Source: Helicobacteraceae bacterium
Lineage (GTDB): Bacteria; Campylobacterota; Campylobacteria; Campylobacterales; SZUA-545
Direction: 5' to 3'
Assembly: GCA_031282285.1 (NCBI GenBank)
Contig: JAITEA010000237.1
Span: forward strand, 1 to 9,196
Length of the DNA stretch: 9,196 bases
The position numbers and the translations under genes were made by a program. The notes below the pieces were generated by a model that worked only from the letters and a program-made list of their open reading frames with translations, was not told the DNA's origin and made no database searches. Shown piece by piece: positions 1 through 6,945 of the stretch (position 1 is the first letter of the stretch; each line of letters begins with the position of its first letter).

Positions 1-156
1 GTCCGTATTGGCTTTTGACTTTAGTTCTTGAAGCTGAGCCTCTGAATTGGTTCCAAGACTTGATTCTATCAGCGCTTCAATATCTACGCGCTCGAAAGAT
101 TGAGCGTAAAGCGAGGTTAAGGACAGCAGTATGGTTAGCAGTATTCGTTTAATCAT
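1..156 (-). CDS. N-terminal part of an unrecognised exported protein (cut by window edge)
   Basis: An ATG at 156-154 opens a frame of 52 codons that runs off the left edge without a stop. The product starts with a classic Sec signal peptide: a basic start (MIKR), a hydrophobic core and a small-residue cleavage region, MIKRILLTILLSLTSLYA-QS, with cleavage probably near residue 18. The mature start is polar and looks helical (FERVDIEALIESS, then EAQLQELKSKAN). The start is supported by a Shine-Dalgarno AAGGA six bases upstream. It begins only 3 nt after the aroE stop, so it is probably the next gene of the same operon. In Helicobacter a secreted SH3-type protein lies beside aroE, but nothing visible here proves that identity. 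The function is unknown; a periplasmic or outer-envelope location is inferred. Confidence 0.72.
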   Translation of the reverse strand, partial: MIKRILLTILLSLTSLYAQSFERVDIEALIESSLGTNSEAQLQELKSKANTD

Positions 157-159
157 TGG

Positions 160-984
160 TTATCCTTCCCGCGGCGGAGATTGGCGCCAAGAGGCGGGCA
201 GTCTCAGCGCGGTTTTCATCGTTTCGGCTATCTTGGCGCGATCGCCGCCGCCAAAAAAAAGCGTATGCGCGATCGCGCCCTGAAAGGCGAGCATATCCTC
301 GCCGTCTTTGACCGCCGCGCCGCATTCGAGCGCCAGACGCAAAAACGGCGTTTGCCTGCCGTAGATCGCGTCGTACGCCGTTTTGGCGCCCGTTAGATAG
401 GCTTTGAGCGCCTCTTTTTCAAGCGGCAGATCGTCCTCTTTCAGCCCCGCGCTCGTGCTATTTACCACAAGATCAAACCGCTCCCGCGGCAGATTTTGCC
501 AGTCAAAAACCCTCGCGCCAAGCGGCTTGAAAAACTCCAGCCGCGCCGCGCTTCGGTTTACGACCGCCGTATCCGCGCCCGATTCGATCAGCGCAAGCGC
601 GATCGATCGCGCCGCGCCGCCCGCGCCCAGCACCAGCGCGCTTTTAACGCCGTTTAACGGCGCGATCGACGCGGCGAAGCCTTCCGCGTCGGTGTTGTAG
701 CCGGCGATACGATCGCCCTCTTTGACCCAAGTATTTACCGCGCCAAGCCGCGCCGCGATCCCTCTAACCTCGTCGCACAGCTCGAACGCCGATTCTTTGT
801 GCGGCACGGTGATATTGGCGCCCGACAAGCCAAGCGTTTCAAAAACCTCGCGCAACCGCTTGCCATCGGCGACGCGCGCGCGGGCGTAGATCGCCTCGAT
901 CGCGTTTTGCCTGTACACAAAATTGTGCATCAGCGGCGAGAGCGAATGCGCGATCGGATCGCCCAAAACGGCGAACAGCTTCAT
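160..984 (-). CDS. aroE: Shikimate dehydrogenase (NADP+)
   Basis: AroE reduces 3-dehydroshikimate to shikimate with NADPH, a cytosolic step toward chorismate. The 274-residue product has the normal family length. Residues 8-17 (GDPIAHSLSP) form the shikimate-binding start with Ser14 and Ser16. NITVPHK at 57-63 supplies catalytic Lys63, and NTDAEG at 97-102 supplies catalytic Asp99. The nucleotide-binding glycine loop GAGGAA is at 120-125, NRS follows at 143-145, NSTSAG lies at 175-180, and the C-terminal GEDMLAFQG helix starts at 228. I chose the ATG at 984, although the frame is open to 1047, because it places the first beta strand (MKLFAVLGDP) correctly and gives a 4-nt ATGA overlap with the trpE-like gene. 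No Shine-Dalgarno precedes this ATG, so translation probably depends on coupling. The last roughly 15 residues (from about SWRQSPPREG) look like an unconserved tail. Confidence 0.96.
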   Translation of the reverse strand: MKLFAVLGDPIAHSLSPLMHNFVYRQNAIEAIYARARVADGKRLREVFETLGLSGANITVPHKESAFELCDEVRGIAARLGAVNTWVKEGDRIAGYNTDAEGFAASIAPLNGVKSALVLGAGGAARSIALALIESGADTAVVNRSAARLEFFKPLGARVFDWQNLPRERFDLVVNSTSAGLKEDDLPLEKEALKAYLTGAKTAYDAIYGRQTPFLRLALECGAAVKDGEDMLAFQGAIAHTLFFGGGDRAKIAETMKTALRLPASWRQSPPREG

Positions 985-2390
985 ACGGAGAGCAGTTCGT
1001 CGAAGCTGACGCGCAAAGCCGCCATTTTGTTCTGAACCTCTAGCCACTCCAGTTCGGGCTTGCTGTCGGCGACGATGCCGCCGCCGGCGTGAAAGATCGC
1101 GCGGTCCGCTTCGATCTGTGCGCTTCGGATTGTGATGGCGCTTTGCATATCGCCGCTGAATCCAAACAGCGCGATCGCGCCGCTGTAAAAGCCGCGTTTG
1201 CTCCCCTCGTATTTGGCGATCAGCTCCATAGCGCGGATTTTGGGCGCGCCCGTCATCGTCCCCGCGCTGAAGGCGGACATAAACAGATCGAACATATCGC
1301 GCCCCTCCTCGATCTGCGCCGTTATATCGCTGACGATATGCATCACATGGCTGAAACGCTCGATGTGCATCAGGTTTGAAACGCGCACGCTGCCCGCTTT
1401 GGCTACGCGACCCGCGTCGTTGCGCCCCAGATCGACTAGCATAATATGTTCGGCGCGCTCCTTTTCGTCGCTCAGCAGCTCGTTTTGCATAGCGATATCC
1501 TGCGCGATCGTCGCGCCGCGCCTGCGGGTGCCGGCGATGGGGCGAAGCAGTATCTCCTCGCCGTTTAGCCGCGCCATCATCTCCGGCGAACTGCCCACGA
1601 TCGCGAACTTTTCGTAAGGCAGCAAAAACTGATAGGGCGAAGGGTTTTTGCTCCTCAGAACGCGGTAAAAGCTGAACGGATCGATCCTAGCGGGCTGGAT
1701 AAAGCGATCGGCAAGCAGCATCTGAAAGATTTCGCCGCTTCGTATCTCCTCTTTGACCAGCTCGACCTTGCGCATAAACTCCTCTTTTGAGAAGTCAAAC
1801 GACCCCTCGCCCAGCTTCTCGGCTCTGATTAGCGGCAGGGGATCCATCGGCGCTTTGGCGACTTTGAGCGCCTCTTGCAACGCCTCGTCGCCGTCCTGAA
1901 GCGAGCTGATCGCGATAAGCTGGCGGTTTTTGTGCGCGTAGATAAACAGATATTCGGGGCGCGCCAGATCGAACTCGGGCGCGTCCGTAACGGCGGTAAG
2001 ATCGTCCATAACCTTTCGCAAGGAAGGCTCGAAAAACCGCACCGCGTCGTAGCCGATAAAGCCTAAGAAGCCGTCGGCAAAGCCCACGCCAAGCTCTTGC
2101 TGCGCCGTTTTGTAGGCTTGCTTGTCGATCGAGGCGAACCGCTTTTTCAGGAAGGCGAGCGGATTGTCCTCGACCTCGCTTACCGCGCCGTTTGCGAAAT
2201 AGAGCGTCTTGCCGTTTTCGCGCCACACGCGCTCGCGCGCGCCGACGGCTACGACGCTGAAGTTGCCCTCCTCGTCGTTCAGCCCGCTTTCAAAGAGCAA
2301 AACCCGTTTGCCCGCGAAAAACCGCGCCAGCTTATCATACAGCGCGATCGGCGTAAGCGTGTCGTACAGAGCGCGGCGAAAGACTACCAA
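981..2390 (-). CDS. trpE: Anthranilate synthase component I-type enzyme (TrpE-like)
   Basis: This is a chorismate-utilising enzyme of the TrpE/PabB family, 469 residues. The TrpE form converts chorismate and ammonia (from a TrpG glutaminase) to anthranilate. The N-terminal domain has TPIALYDKL (13-21) and LFES (32-35), which matches the LLES tryptophan feedback motif. The catalytic domain shows NPSPYQF (249-255), PIAGTRRRG (284-292), SDEKERAEHIMLVDLGRND (307-325), HIERFSHVMHIVS (342-354), GTMTGAPK (377-384) and AGGGIVADSKPELEW (435-449). PIAGT and the LFES site favour TrpE over PabB, whose usual motif is PIKGT. The start is a TTG at 2390-2388, three bases after the SPOR gene stop, with Shine-Dalgarno AGGAG (2397-2401) spaced six bases; no ATG lies near the conserved N-terminus. 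No trpG or other trp gene is adjacent, so a PabB role in folate synthesis remains possible. Confidence 0.88.
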   Translation of the reverse strand: MVVFRRALYDTLTPIALYDKLARFFAGKRVLLFESGLNDEEGNFSVVAVGARERVWRENGKTLYFANGAVSEVEDNPLAFLKKRFASIDKQAYKTAQQELGVGFADGFLGFIGYDAVRFFEPSLRKVMDDLTAVTDAPEFDLARPEYLFIYAHKNRQLIAISSLQDGDEALQEALKVAKAPMDPLPLIRAEKLGEGSFDFSKEEFMRKVELVKEEIRSGEIFQMLLADRFIQPARIDPFSFYRVLRSKNPSPYQFLLPYEKFAIVGSSPEMMARLNGEEILLRPIAGTRRRGATIAQDIAMQNELLSDEKERAEHIMLVDLGRNDAGRVAKAGSVRVSNLMHIERFSHVMHIVSDITAQIEEGRDMFDLFMSAFSAGTMTGAPKIRAMELIAKYEGSKRGFYSGAIALFGFSGDMQSAITIRSAQIEADRAIFHAGGGIVADSKPELEWLEVQNKMAALRVSFDELLSV

Positions 2391-2402
2391 AGATCACTCC
2401 TG
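2391..2402 (-). promoter_or_regulatory. Ribosome binding site fixing the TTG start of the trpE-like gene
   Basis: On the minus strand, CAGGAG at 2397-2402 is followed by six bases and then TTG at 2390-2388. The Shine-Dalgarno bases are also the last two codons (Gln-Glu) of the upstream SPOR gene, and the spacer contains that gene's TGA stop. This is the evidence for calling a TTG start here; it also implies that translation of the two genes is coupled. Confidence 0.7.
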
Positions 2403-3182
2403 TACGATAAAAGCGTCGGGGCTGAAATCGCGCCTGATAGCGCTCAGCGCTCCTAGCGCGTCCTCTCTGCTCTTGTACGATCCCAGATAGATTCTATGCA
2501 CGGTCTTTGCGTTCACGACCTTCTGCTTTACGGAGACGCTTTTGCCCGTCGAGGCTAACGCGCTACGAAGCGTCTGCAAATAGTCCGCGCGCGGCGCGGA
2601 GGCGAGCGATTCTAACTGGATATAGAATAAGCCGGAGCTTGCCGCCGTAGTTTGCGCGGCGGGCGGCGTAACCGTTTTGGGCGGCGTCTGCGGCGTGGCG
2701 GCGGGCGTCGTTTTGGGCGGCGCGGGCGGCGTAACGGGCGTAGTTTGCGCCGGTTGAGCGACGGTTGCTGGAGGCGTCGTCGTCTTTGGCGGCGCGGGCG
2801 GCGTAACCGGCGTCGTTTGCGCCGCAGTCGCGCTGGGCGTGGCGTTCTGATCGTTACGCGCGGCGCGGTGCTTTTCGATAATCGCGTCGATCGCGCTTCG
2901 CACCTGATCGGGGTTGCTCGCCGGCTGCGGCGTTTCAAACATCGTCTTTGGCTGTTCCGCCGTTACGGGATCGGCGTTAACCGCGCTCGTCTGCAAGCCG
3001 CCGCTTGGCGTCTCCTCGTATTTGCTCGCATCAACCACGCGGAAGGTTAAAAACGCGATCACGGCTATCAGCAGCATAGCGGCGCTTATTAACAGCGCGT
3101 TTTTCACTCTGCCGCCCGCGCCGTCGTCCTGCTTGATGAGGATATCGTTCAGTTCGTCCTGACTATTGATGTGCTCTGCCAT
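2394..3182 (-). CDS. Membrane-anchored SPOR-domain protein
   Basis: The 262-residue product is a bitopic inner-membrane protein. Residues 1-27 are a polar cytoplasmic segment, residues about 29-49 form one transmembrane helix (ALLISAAMLLIAVIAFLTF), and a long periplasmic linker follows. Residues 113-182 of the linker are very rich in Pro, Thr and Ala. They contain the 15-residue unit AQTTPVTPPAPPKTT twice, at 121-135 and 145-159. Residues about 184-262 (GLFYIQLESLAS...VHRIYLGSYKSREDALGAL) match the SPOR fold. In other bacteria SPOR domains bind peptidoglycan stripped of stem peptides at division sites, so a cell-wall or division role is inferred. The ATG at 3182 has Shine-Dalgarno AAGGAAA. 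The gene starts 12 nt after the DUF1882 gene. A SPOR protein next to the glyA-DUF1882 pair is also known in Campylobacter and Helicobacter. Confidence 0.9.
   Translation of the reverse strand: MAEHINSQDELNDILIKQDDGAGGRVKNALLISAAMLLIAVIAFLTFRVVDASKYEETPSGGLQTSAVNADPVTAEQPKTMFETPQPASNPDQVRSAIDAIIEKHRAARNDQNATPSATAAQTTPVTPPAPPKTTTPPATVAQPAQTTPVTPPAPPKTTPAATPQTPPKTVTPPAAQTTAASSGLFYIQLESLASAPRADYLQTLRSALASTGKSVSVKQKVVNAKTVHRIYLGSYKSREDALGALSAIRRDFSPDAFIVQE
2706..2822 (-). repeat. Two imperfect 45-bp direct repeats in the Pro/Thr linker of the SPOR gene
   Basis: The copies are at 2706-2750 and 2778-2822, 72 bp apart from start to start. Both encode AQTTPVTPPAPPKTT and differ at a few third-position bases. 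The shared DNA core on the plus strand is GGCGGCGCGGGCGGCGTAAC. Such repeats can gain or lose units by slippage and would change linker length without breaking the frame. Confidence 0.8.
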
Positions 3183-3194
3183 CGTTTTCCTTTC

Positions 3195-3740
3195 TTACAT
3201 GTGTTTCGACCAGCCGGTTCCGCGCTCTTTGGCGTAAACGCCGTACGGAACTACCAGAATATTAAACTCCGGCGGCAGATCGAAAGACGGAAATACTCTC
3301 CACTGCTGGGGCAATTTCTGAGCTAGTTTAGCCGAAAGCGTCTTTGCCAACTGACAACCCTCGCCAAGCGTCGTATGCCCTTTGTGAACATACAGATGCA
3401 ACCGACCGCCGGAACCGCTCTCGTAGGCGGTGAAGTTCAAAAACCCCTCCTCCCTGAGCATCAGTTGCGCGCGGTGGTAAAAGCGCTGCGGGTCCAGCCC
3501 GTTGAAATCAAAGACGATATTTTCGACCATTTCGCCCGACAATACTAAATCGTGCGCAACCGTAATTTTTTTAGCCCAGTGATCGCTCAGTAGCGCGAGC
3601 GTGATCGGCTGATTGACCCGCTCAAACTTATCAAACAGCGTCTTGCCCCTGAAATTGATCTGTATGCCGCCGCCTTCGCGTTTTTTGTAATAGTGCGAAC
3701 TCTGCATTTTGATAAGCCGCAAATCTTGCTGGCCGATCAC
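3195..3740 (-). CDS. DUF1882-family protein (HP0184/Cj0403-like), possible primase-like fold
   Basis: The 181-residue soluble protein lies between glyA and the SPOR gene, the position of the DUF1882 family protein in Campylobacter and Helicobacter; no function is established that I know of. I see no signal peptide or membrane segment. Three blocks stand out: NIVFDFNG (74-81), SGSGGRLHLYVHKG (108-121, His115) and NILVVPYGVYAKERG (160-174). Their order and spacing resemble the hhhDhD, SGGxGxHhYV and RLPGxxNxK-type motifs of the archaeo-eukaryotic primase superfamily, but the second metal-binding Asp is Asn80. That link is my inference. The GTG start at 3740 lies 9 nt after the glyA stop, with AAGG seven bases upstream overlapping that stop. 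An internal ATG at codon 12 (3707) is an alternative. The protein ends Lys-His-Met right at the TAA. Confidence 0.82.
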   Translation of the reverse strand: MIGQQDLRLIKMQSSHYYKKREGGGIQINFRGKTLFDKFERVNQPITLALLSDHWAKKITVAHDLVLSGEMVENIVFDFNGLDPQRFYHRAQLMLREEGFLNFTAYESGSGGRLHLYVHKGHTTLGEGCQLAKTLSAKLAQKLPQQWRVFPSFDLPPEFNILVVPYGVYAKERGTGWSKHM

Positions 3741-3749
3741 GATTCGCCC

Positions 3750-4994
3750 TTAGAAGGTCGCCCGCGAATAGACGGGAAACTTGCGCCCAAGCGCTTTGGT
3801 CTCCTCGGCGATCGCGTTTAGCTTCTGCTCGTCGTCGATATGATCGAGCGCGTCGGCGATTTTGGCGCCTATAAACCTGAACTCGTTTTCTTTCATACCG
3901 CGGCTGGTCAGAGCCGCCGAACCTATCCGAACGCCGCTGGTGATAAAAGGGCTGCGTTTGTCGTTTGGCACGGCGTTTTTATTGACGCATATACCAGCCA
4001 GCCCCAGCGCGCGATCGGCTTCTTTGCCGCTGAACTCGCGATCGAGGAAGCTAAGCAGTATCAGATGGTTGTCCGTGCCGCCGCTTACAATATGGTAGCC
4101 GCGCTTTTGCGTAATTTCGGCGAGCGCCTTTATGTTTGCCTTGACCTGTTTGGCGTAGCTTTTCCATTCGGGCTTGAGGTTGTAGCCAAAACCGACCGCT
4201 TTGGCGGCGATCACATGCATAAGCGGTCCGCCCTGCATACCCGGAAAGATCGCCTTGTCGATCTGCTTGGCGATCTCCTCGTCGTTGGTCATAATCGCGC
4301 CGCCGCGAGGACCGCGCAGGGTTTTGTGCGTCGTCGTGGTAACGATATGCGAGTGCGGAAAGGGGTTTGGATACTCGCCCGCGCAAACCAGCCCCGCCAC
4401 ATGGGCTATATCCGAAAGCAGCAACGCGCCCACGCTGTCGGCGATCGCGCGGAAACGCTCGAAATCAAGCTCCCTCGAATAGGCGCTAAAGCCCGCGATA
4501 ATCATCTGCGGCTTCACGATCCGCGCTATATTCTCGACCTCGTCGTAGTCGATCAGCCCCTTTCCGTTCACGCCGTACGAAAAGCTGTGATAGTTCCGCC
4601 CGCTGAAACTGACCTTCGCGCCGTGCGTCAGATGACCGCCGTTACTCAAATCCATACCGAGAATCTTGTCGTAGGGCTTGAGCAGCGCGGCGTAAACCGC
4701 CGTATTGGCGCCGCTGCCCGAATGCGGCTGAACATTGGCAAACTTGCAGCCAAACAGCTTTTTGAGGCGATCGATGGCGATCTGCTCGACCTCGTCCACA
4801 AACTCGCAGCCGCCGTAGTATCGCTTGCGCGGGTAGCCTTCGGCGTATTTGTTGGTCAAAACCGATCCCATCGCCTCCATCACGGCGGGGAAGGTGTAGT
4901 TTTCGCTCGCGATCATCTCAAGATGATCGTTTTGGCGCGTCAGCTCTTTTTGTATCCAGCCGAAAATCTCTCTGTCTTCTTGCTCTAAACTCAC
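3750..4994 (-). CDS. glyA: Serine hydroxymethyltransferase
   Basis: GlyA is a PLP enzyme that interconverts serine plus tetrahydrofolate and glycine plus 5,10-methylene-tetrahydrofolate in the cytosol. The 414-residue length is normal. Diagnostic blocks are [20 protein letters not shown] (25-44), [15 protein letters not shown] (48-62), [11 protein letters not shown] (87-97), [10 protein letters not shown] (194-203), the PLP-lysine motif [14 protein letters not shown] with Lys224, FPGMQGGP (250-257), and [27 protein letters not shown] (340-366, given here as its key stretch). The start is a GTG at 4994-4992 that overlaps the lysS stop as GTGA. AGGA lies six bases upstream, inside the end of lysS. 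The pairing of lysS and glyA is characteristic of Campylobacterota. No residue expected for activity looks missing. Confidence 0.97.
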   Translation of the reverse strand: MSLEQEDREIFGWIQKELTRQNDHLEMIASENYTFPAVMEAMGSVLTNKYAEGYPRKRYYGGCEFVDEVEQIAIDRLKKLFGCKFANVQPHSGSGANTAVYAALLKPYDKILGMDLSNGGHLTHGAKVSFSGRNYHSFSYGVNGKGLIDYDEVENIARIVKPQMIIAGFSAYSRELDFERFRAIADSVGALLLSDIAHVAGLVCAGEYPNPFPHSHIVTTTTHKTLRGPRGGAIMTNDEEIAKQIDKAIFPGMQGGPLMHVIAAKAVGFGYNLKPEWKSYAKQVKANIKALAEITQKRGYHIVSGGTDNHLILLSFLDREFSGKEADRALGLAGICVNKNAVPNDKRSPFITSGVRIGSAALTSRGMKENEFRFIGAKIADALDHIDDEQKLNAIAEETKALGRKFPVYSRATF

Positions 4995-6484
4995 TTATCT
5001 TCCTTTTGTTCGGGTTTCATAGCCGGAAACAGCAGCGCCTCGCGGATCGCGTCAAACCCAAGCAGTATCATAACCAGCCTGTCTATGCCGATCCCCTCGC
5101 CCGCCGTCGGCGGCATACCGTAGCTAAGCGCGGTAACATAATCCTCGTCCATATACATACCCTCTTCGTCGCCCGCCTCTTTCGCCGCCGCCTGCGCTTT
5201 GAAGCGCTCGTATTGATCGATAGGATCGTTTAGCTCGCTGAAGCCGTTTGCGATCTCGTAACCGCCGATAAACAGCTCGAAGCGGTCGGCTATTTCGGGG
5301 TTTTGATCGTTTCGTCTGGCAAGCGGCGAGATCGCGACGGGAAAATCTACAATAAATGTCGGTTCTATCAGTTTCTCTTCGACAAGCGCGTCAAACAGCT
5401 CCGCTTTGATCGCGCCAAGCGATTGCGTTTGTTTAACCTCGATCCCGTTTGCGCGCGCGGCGGCGCTCAGCGCGTTAATATCGTTCAGATCGGCGGGCGC
5501 TACGCCGCCTATTTTGACGAGCGCCTCGTCGTAGCCGTAGCGCGCAAAGGGCGTTTTGAGGCTGATCGCCCGCCCTTTGAAGGTAATCTCGCGTATGTTA
5601 AGCGCGCAAGAAAGCTCGTCAAAGAGCGTTTCGGTCAGCTTTATCAGATCGTCGTAAGTATGGTACGCCCAGTAAAACTCGATCGTGGTAAATTCTGGAT
5701 TGTGCGTAGAGTCCATACCCTCGTTGCGAAAACAGCGGTTAAGCTCGAATATCGCCTCGAATCCGCCCACGATCAGCCGCTTAAGATACAGCTCCGGCGC
5801 GACCCGCAGATAGCGATCGACCCCAAGCGCGTTGTGCCTCGTAACAAACGGCTTGGCGTTGGCGCCGCCCGGGATCGGGTGAAGCATTGGCGTCTCCGCC
5901 TCGACAAAGCCGCGCGATTCAAAAAAGGCGCGGATTTTGGAGACGATCTTGGCGCGCAGCATAAAGCGCTCGCGCGTCTCGGCGTTCATAATCAGATCGA
6001 GGTAGCGGCGGCGCGATCGCAGCTCCACGTCTTGAACGCCGTGAAACTTTTCGGGGAGGGGGCGGATCGATTTGGTCAGAATCTCGATCGATTTGGCGTG
6101 CACGCTCAACTCGCCCGTTTTCGTAACAAAGCCGTAACCGCTCGCCTGCGCTATATCGCCGACATCCAGCAGTTTTTTGATCTCGTTGTAGCGCTCGCCG
6201 ATCGCCTCCAGCGACAAGAAAAGCTGGAGCGAACCGCTCTGATCCTCTATCGTGGCGAACGCCGCTTTGCCCATAACGCGCAGCAGTCTGACCCGCCCGA
6301 CGACGCTAAAGATCGCGCTTTCGTCGCGCTCGCCGCCTTCAAACAGACGCGCGTGTTTGGCTCTGAACTCGGCGAGGCAGAGATCGCGCTTGACTTGGTT
6401 GCCGTAAGGGTTCTTGCCAAGCTCCTTGAGCCGCTCTAGTTTGTCGATTCTGGTTTTAACATAATCGTTGAAATCAGGAATCAA
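4991..6484 (-). CDS. lysS: Lysyl-tRNA synthetase, class II
   Basis: LysS attaches lysine to tRNA-Lys. Counting from the TTG start, the product has 497 residues, normal for class II LysRS. An OB-fold anticodon domain covers roughly 55-135 ([22 protein letters not shown] region). The catalytic domain carries motif 1 around [17 protein letters not shown] (197-213), motif 2 around [11 protein letters not shown] and [13 protein letters not shown] (227-258), and motif 3 [12 protein letters not shown] (459-470). The frame is open up to a GTG at 6502, but TTG at 6484 is preferred. It overlaps the fur stop as TTGA and has AAGGAG five bases upstream, whereas the GTG would overlap fur by 22 nt and lacks a comparable site. 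The choice affects only six residues. The end overlaps glyA by 4 nt. Confidence 0.97.
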   Translation of the reverse strand: MIPDFNDYVKTRIDKLERLKELGKNPYGNQVKRDLCLAEFRAKHARLFEGGERDESAIFSVVGRVRLLRVMGKAAFATIEDQSGSLQLFLSLEAIGERYNEIKKLLDVGDIAQASGYGFVTKTGELSVHAKSIEILTKSIRPLPEKFHGVQDVELRSRRRYLDLIMNAETRERFMLRAKIVSKIRAFFESRGFVEAETPMLHPIPGGANAKPFVTRHNALGVDRYLRVAPELYLKRLIVGGFEAIFELNRCFRNEGMDSTHNPEFTTIEFYWAYHTYDDLIKLTETLFDELSCALNIREITFKGRAISLKTPFARYGYDEALVKIGGVAPADLNDINALSAAARANGIEVKQTQSLGAIKAELFDALVEEKLIEPTFIVDFPVAISPLARRNDQNPEIADRFELFIGGYEIANGFSELNDPIDQYERFKAQAAAKEAGDEEGMYMDEDYVTALSYGMPPTAGEGIGIDRLVMILLGFDAIREALLFPAMKPEQKEDK

Positions 6485-6945
6485 CCCCTCTCCTTGAGGC
6501 ACTCTTTGCAGATGCCGCGAAGCTGCATCGTATGGCTTAGAATCTTAAAGCCGCGCAGAAGCGCGATCTCCCTCTGGCGCTTTTCAATATCCTCGTCGAT
6601 AAACTCGATCATCTTGCCGCAGATATTGCATATCATATGATCGTGGTGCGCCTTCAAGCCAAACTCGTACTTTTTGCCGCTCACGCCGAAGCTGACGCTG
6701 GTAACGATGCCCGCCTCTTCTAACAGCGCCAGCGTGCGGTAAACCGTGGCGGTGCCGATGTGCGGGCTGCCGAAATCCTTGGCGATCTTCGCCTTAAGCT
6801 CTTCGGGTATGAAGTGCGATTGCGTCGATACGATCGCCCTTAGTATGATCTCGCGCTGACGCGTGTACTTAAGCCCCTTTTCCGCCACCAGTTTTTCAAG
6901 GCGCTCTAACGCCTTGTTCAGAATATCCTGCGGTTTGTCGCTCAT
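6481..6945 (-). CDS. fur: Ferric uptake regulator, Fur family
   Basis: The 154-residue protein is a metal-dependent transcription regulator that, in its Fe2+ form, usually represses iron uptake genes. The N-terminal winged helix spans about 20-90 (KYTRQREIILRAI, HFIPEEL, then the recognition helix region GTATVYRTLALLEEAGIV at 64-81). The C-terminal dimerisation and metal domain shows HHDHMIC (100-106) and two CxxC pairs, Cys106/Cys109 (CNIC) and Cys146/Cys149 (CKEC), as in Campylobacter Fur, which has a structural zinc site. The order fur-lysS-glyA supports Fur over PerR or Zur, though a fine subfamily call from motifs alone is less certain. The ATG at 6945 overlaps the cvpA stop as ATGA. AAGGAG lies ten bases upstream. 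I see no separate promoter or Fur box directly before it. Confidence 0.95.
   Translation of the reverse strand: MSDKPQDILNKALERLEKLVAEKGLKYTRQREIILRAIVSTQSHFIPEELKAKIAKDFGSPHIGTATVYRTLALLEEAGIVTSVSFGVSGKKYEFGLKAHHDHMICNICGKMIEFIDEDIEKRQREIALLRGFKILSHTMQLRGICKECLKERG
6482..6495 (-). promoter_or_regulatory. Ribosome binding site fixing the TTG start of lysS
   Basis: AAGGAG (minus strand, 6490-6495) is followed by the five bases AGGGG and then TTG at 6484-6482. It lies inside the last codons of fur, and the TTG shares two bases with the fur TGA stop. This arrangement argues for TTG rather than the GTG 18 bases further upstream as the lysS start. Confidence 0.7.

Noticed and set aside
985..1047. 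Extended aroE N-terminus starting at 1047 (21 extra residues)
   Set aside because: The extension lies entirely inside the trpE-like gene, lacks similarity to AroE and precedes the normal MKLFAVLGDP start, which forms a standard ATGA overlap.
2612..3050. Arg-rich frames on both strands over the SPOR linker
   Set aside because: They come from the repetitive Pro/Thr/Ala codons read in other frames and encode improbable Arg-rich proteins.
3840..4988. Open frame of 382 codons on the plus strand opposite glyA
   Set aside because: It is the complement of an unmistakable glyA. GC-rich codon use removes stops from the opposite strand; the product has no recognisable motif and no Shine-Dalgarno of note.
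5303..6439. Open frame of 378 codons on the plus strand opposite lysS
   Set aside because: Same reason: a shadow of lysS with an Arg/Val-rich composition typical of antisense frames.
6485..6502. GTG start of lysS at 6502
   Set aside because: It would overlap fur by 22 nt without a good ribosome site, whereas TTG at 6484 has AAGGAG at ideal spacing. The difference is six unconserved residues.
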